Assembly (NCBI RefSeq): GCF_029227915.1
Contig: NC_079876.1
Coordinates: forward strand, 18,726,001-18,790,000
DNA length: 64,000 nt
Reading direction: 5' to 3'
Source of the DNA: Hydractinia symbiolongicarpus
Taxonomy: Eukaryota > Cnidaria > Hydrozoa > Anthoathecata > Hydractiniidae
Position 1 is the first letter of the stretch. Every line of letters starts with the position of its first letter. A program made the translations under genes and the position numbers. The notes under the pieces were generated by a model that was not told where the DNA came from, did no database searches, and saw nothing but the letters and a program-made list of their open reading frames with translations. Positions 62,001 through 64,000 of this stretch are shown piece by piece.

Positions 62001-63966
62001 TTTAACGTTCCAGGTGTGATTCCATCCTAATAGCACTCTTTTCCTTTCGTCAGTCTGTAACCATGTTACCTTAAAGCCAGAGATAGGCATAGTATGTCTC
62101 CAATTTCGTTTTCTGCCACACAAACCGATTTTCGGTCAGTAGATGACTATAAATGAGCCAACAACACTATATTTAAAGTGCTCGGTAGGACGACACTCAA
62201 TCCTAAAACATTGAAGTTTTAAGACGAACGCGCTAGCACTACGTAATTTTCGCTAATCCACATATACCTGTTATGGAGCAATTATCTGAGCTCAGCAGGT
62301 ATACGTGCTTTCCAATCTCACCGACGTTTGTTTTCTTAACCAACGATGTACTATTTTTGAGAGGCTCAAAGTACTTCCAACCGCAAAATCTTTCAGAAAT
62401 ACCAACTACAGCTCCATTTGTTGATAGCGTTTTATAAATAAGTATCACGTAGGTCTTTCCTCCATCAGAAGCTAAGATAACTTGGAATGTATGACGGCGC
62501 TCAGGATGATCGTGTTCTGGAACATTTAGGTATGATATCAGGACACACTGATTGGCAACAAATGATGGGCTGTCAGGTAGTTTCCTTACATCTTTGCTTG
62601 CTTTTTGTAAAAGGGTTACGTCAAAGCTTTCGCGAAAATATATCGTTCCCCCCTGTGTAACATCTAAATCGACATTGTAACTTGCAAGAAGAGTGTATCT
62701 ATTTGGAATTTTGACTTTTCTCATGTTTAAGTATGCGTTGATGCCAATAACTCCGTTGGTGCTGATCTACAAATATAAAAAAATATGGATTAAGGAACAT
62801 TATCTTGGTAAAACTGTCTTGATCATTTTGTTAAAAGTTTCACGATAGTTTCTTGCATTAATTTTCTTTGTTTTTGTGTAAGACCATAAAAAAATGGTCA
62901 GAAGGTTGCTTGCAAATTCGTCATTATAACTTACCCACATTTTCTTTGCATTCCTGGTGAACAATGGCATTGATTTGCTAAGTGCAAACCCATATGCAGT
63001 GTTATCTCTTCGACGCATTTCTCTGTCACCATGAAGAGGACCATATGGATACATTCCTGAAAAAACAAAGAGTTGTTTTCAATAAAGTTAATTGCAAATG
63101 GACAACTGATGTAAACATCACATGTAATGTAATGTATACACAGTTATGCAGGACCAAAGATTAATTCGCATAGTAGCTAGCGATTTCATGACCTCCATGT
63201 ACGCATTGCAGGGAACTATTATACATTTATCTACCATTGAAACTCGGAATTGTTAAACTATCTTCACTCCAGTAAGTTTTAGGTATTAAAGCACCTTGTA
63301 ATGTAAATTATTAAATTGTTACTTTACACGCTTTTCCAAGACCTTCTTATGAATTATAAATCTGCACCTTTCATCGCAAAAGTTATTTCTGACAAACATT
63401 TTTAGAAAACGTTAATTGTGAAAATCTTTTCCTGGCTCATAAAAGTATCTTGGGTTGAAGTAAATACCTTTGTCTCCCTTGCAGTTTTCTACAGTCGCTA
63501 AATAAACAAACTTTCCCTTTATATCGACGTTGGTATCTCCAGCTAATGTCTGTATTCCCTCTGATGGTTTTAAACTCTTTACTTCGCAAAACTTCTCTGC
63601 AAAACCCGTGTAACCGTCATCGCTGTCAAGTTGTATGAAGTTGAAGATAAGATAAGTAGATCGTCCATCGGAAGCCAATATGACTTGAAATGTATGCCTT
63701 AGTATTTTTGTCTTTTTTGCAGGGACGTCGACAAAGGTTACTACAATGGCATGTTTTGCCACGAAAGGAGTTGTTGCAAAAAGTCGAATATCCTCTGTGG
63801 CTGTTTGTAGCACTTCTTTGTCAAATGTTTCTCTGTAAAATATTTTACCAGTCACTGTTAAATCCATCTCCTTAGAAAATACTGCCAATACAGTGTGTTG
63901 AGCGAGAAGCTTATTAACCGGTCCTTCTACAGGTACATCGATCGATACTACCCCATTCACGTTTAT
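50099..63966 (-). CDS. Receptor tyrosine kinase with NIDO and FN3 ectodomain (5' incomplete)
   Basis: Fourteen exons join in one phase (3,732 nt, 1,243 residues plus stop): 63468-63966, 62935-63056, 62268-62766, 61794-61915, 60325-60841, 59880-60191, 59208-59513, 58698-58858, 57469-57718, 56441-56733, 56086-56279, 51867-52101, 50617-50732, 50099-50204. Every border used is GT-AG. Order: second half of NIDO 1, NIDO 2, NIDO 3, two FN3 domains, a transmembrane helix, a juxtamembrane segment, a tyrosine kinase domain and a tail. It should sit in the plasma membrane and signal by ligand-driven tyrosine phosphorylation. The ligand is unknown; nidogen-type modules suggest extracellular-matrix or cell-surface partners. 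The signal peptide, first exons and promoter lie beyond the window. I give no gene symbol because no vertebrate receptor kinase I know has NIDO modules. Confidence 0.88.
52318..53140 (+). repeat. Helitron-associated repeats in the kinase intron 51.9-56.1 kb
   Basis: 52318-52385 repeats the interior of the element at 25.9 kb. From 52430 to about 53100 lie diverged units of the ~150-bp GCCTATA repeat, ending in a stretch like the 3' part of the element at 32.5-33.4 kb (TACTGCA, CTCCACCTGG, GGACTTGTGGCTTA). Confidence 0.55.
53757..53790 (-). repeat. Helitron-like 3' end, minus strand
   Basis: Read on the minus strand: CAGTGGATTCCCCCACGGG, then TATTCAG and CTAG (53763-53760), then T. It has the same hairpin-plus-CTAG form as the ends at 26171 and 49162. 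Confidence 0.5.
59208..63966 (-). other. Ectodomain block of the receptor: NIDO x3 and FN3 x2
   Basis: Each NIDO module is split the same way: a 122-nt exon (phase 1 to 0) with a YPFG/YPYG start, then a 499-517-nt exon (phase 0 to 1) starting with [IV]xxNG (IST, VST or, in module 1, IVN). Shared motifs are FYRET or YFRES, a VTxxDV/ISYLNV strand and HTFQV[IA]. Module 1 lacks its short exon because the window ends. Conserved cysteines occur near the end of each (FCEV, FCGW, RCYW; ENC, DNC, MCN). The two FN3 exons (59880-60191 and 59208-59513) are phase 1-1 and show VHNLTIKQ and IAYWKVP strands. N-glycosylation sequons such as NIS and NFT are present. Confidence 0.82.
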
Positions 63967-64000
63967 CTAGATTGAATAGAAACACACATTAATATAAACA

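Overview
The window is animal nuclear DNA. It is AT-rich, its genes are split by GT–AG introns, and much of it is transposon remains. A receptor tyrosine kinase with FN3 and nidogen-like (NIDO) modules, a claudin-like four-pass protein and MYND zinc-finger paralogs mark it as metazoan. The repeat content (Helitron-like ends with TCTCTNTAATAATAGCC starts, OTU-carrying DNA elements, RAG1-N-terminus-like transposase remains) fits an early-branching animal, most likely a cnidarian and perhaps a hydrozoan. The species placement is inference. No bacterial, phage or CRISPR features are present.

Layout. 3.7-7.0 kb (minus): a three-exon claudin/PMP22-like gene. 10.4-11.2 kb: a dispersed repeat followed by five exact-period 60-bp tandem repeats. 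12.7-13.9 kb (minus): a MYND paralog that has lost about 502 bp of its middle. 15-18.2 kb: tRNA-SINE-like and Tc1/pogo-type MITE sequences. 19.5-22.2 kb and 36.6-39.2 kb: two near-identical 2.6-kb DNA transposons in opposite orientation, each with a broken OTU-like cysteine-protease gene and a nested 366-bp MITE. Between them, 22-36.5 kb holds Helitron-like elements, a second MYND paralog (28.6-30.4 kb, zinc finger out of frame with the body) and a third MYND first exon (36.2-36.4 kb). A fourth MYND relic lies at 41.1 kb. 42.4-44.8 kb (minus) is a decayed six-exon transposase gene whose N terminus resembles the N-terminal zinc-binding and RING region of RAG1, like the N-RAG-TP elements described in a sea slug. 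46.3-48.2 kb (plus) is a decayed piggyBac transposase.

The right-hand 14 kb (50.1 kb to beyond the window end, minus) is one receptor tyrosine kinase gene. I could join 14 exons in a single reading phase (3,732 nt, 1,243 residues). The ectodomain has one partial and two complete NIDO modules plus two FN3 domains. It is followed by a transmembrane helix, an apparently active kinase domain and a tyrosine-bearing tail. The 5' end lies outside the window.

The genes do not form a pathway. The two strongest observations are the NIDO-FN3-kinase receptor, an architecture I do not recognise from well-studied animals, and the RAG1-N-terminal-like transposase relic. The MYND copies, all on the minus strand and three of them damaged, suggest a local family undergoing birth and death.
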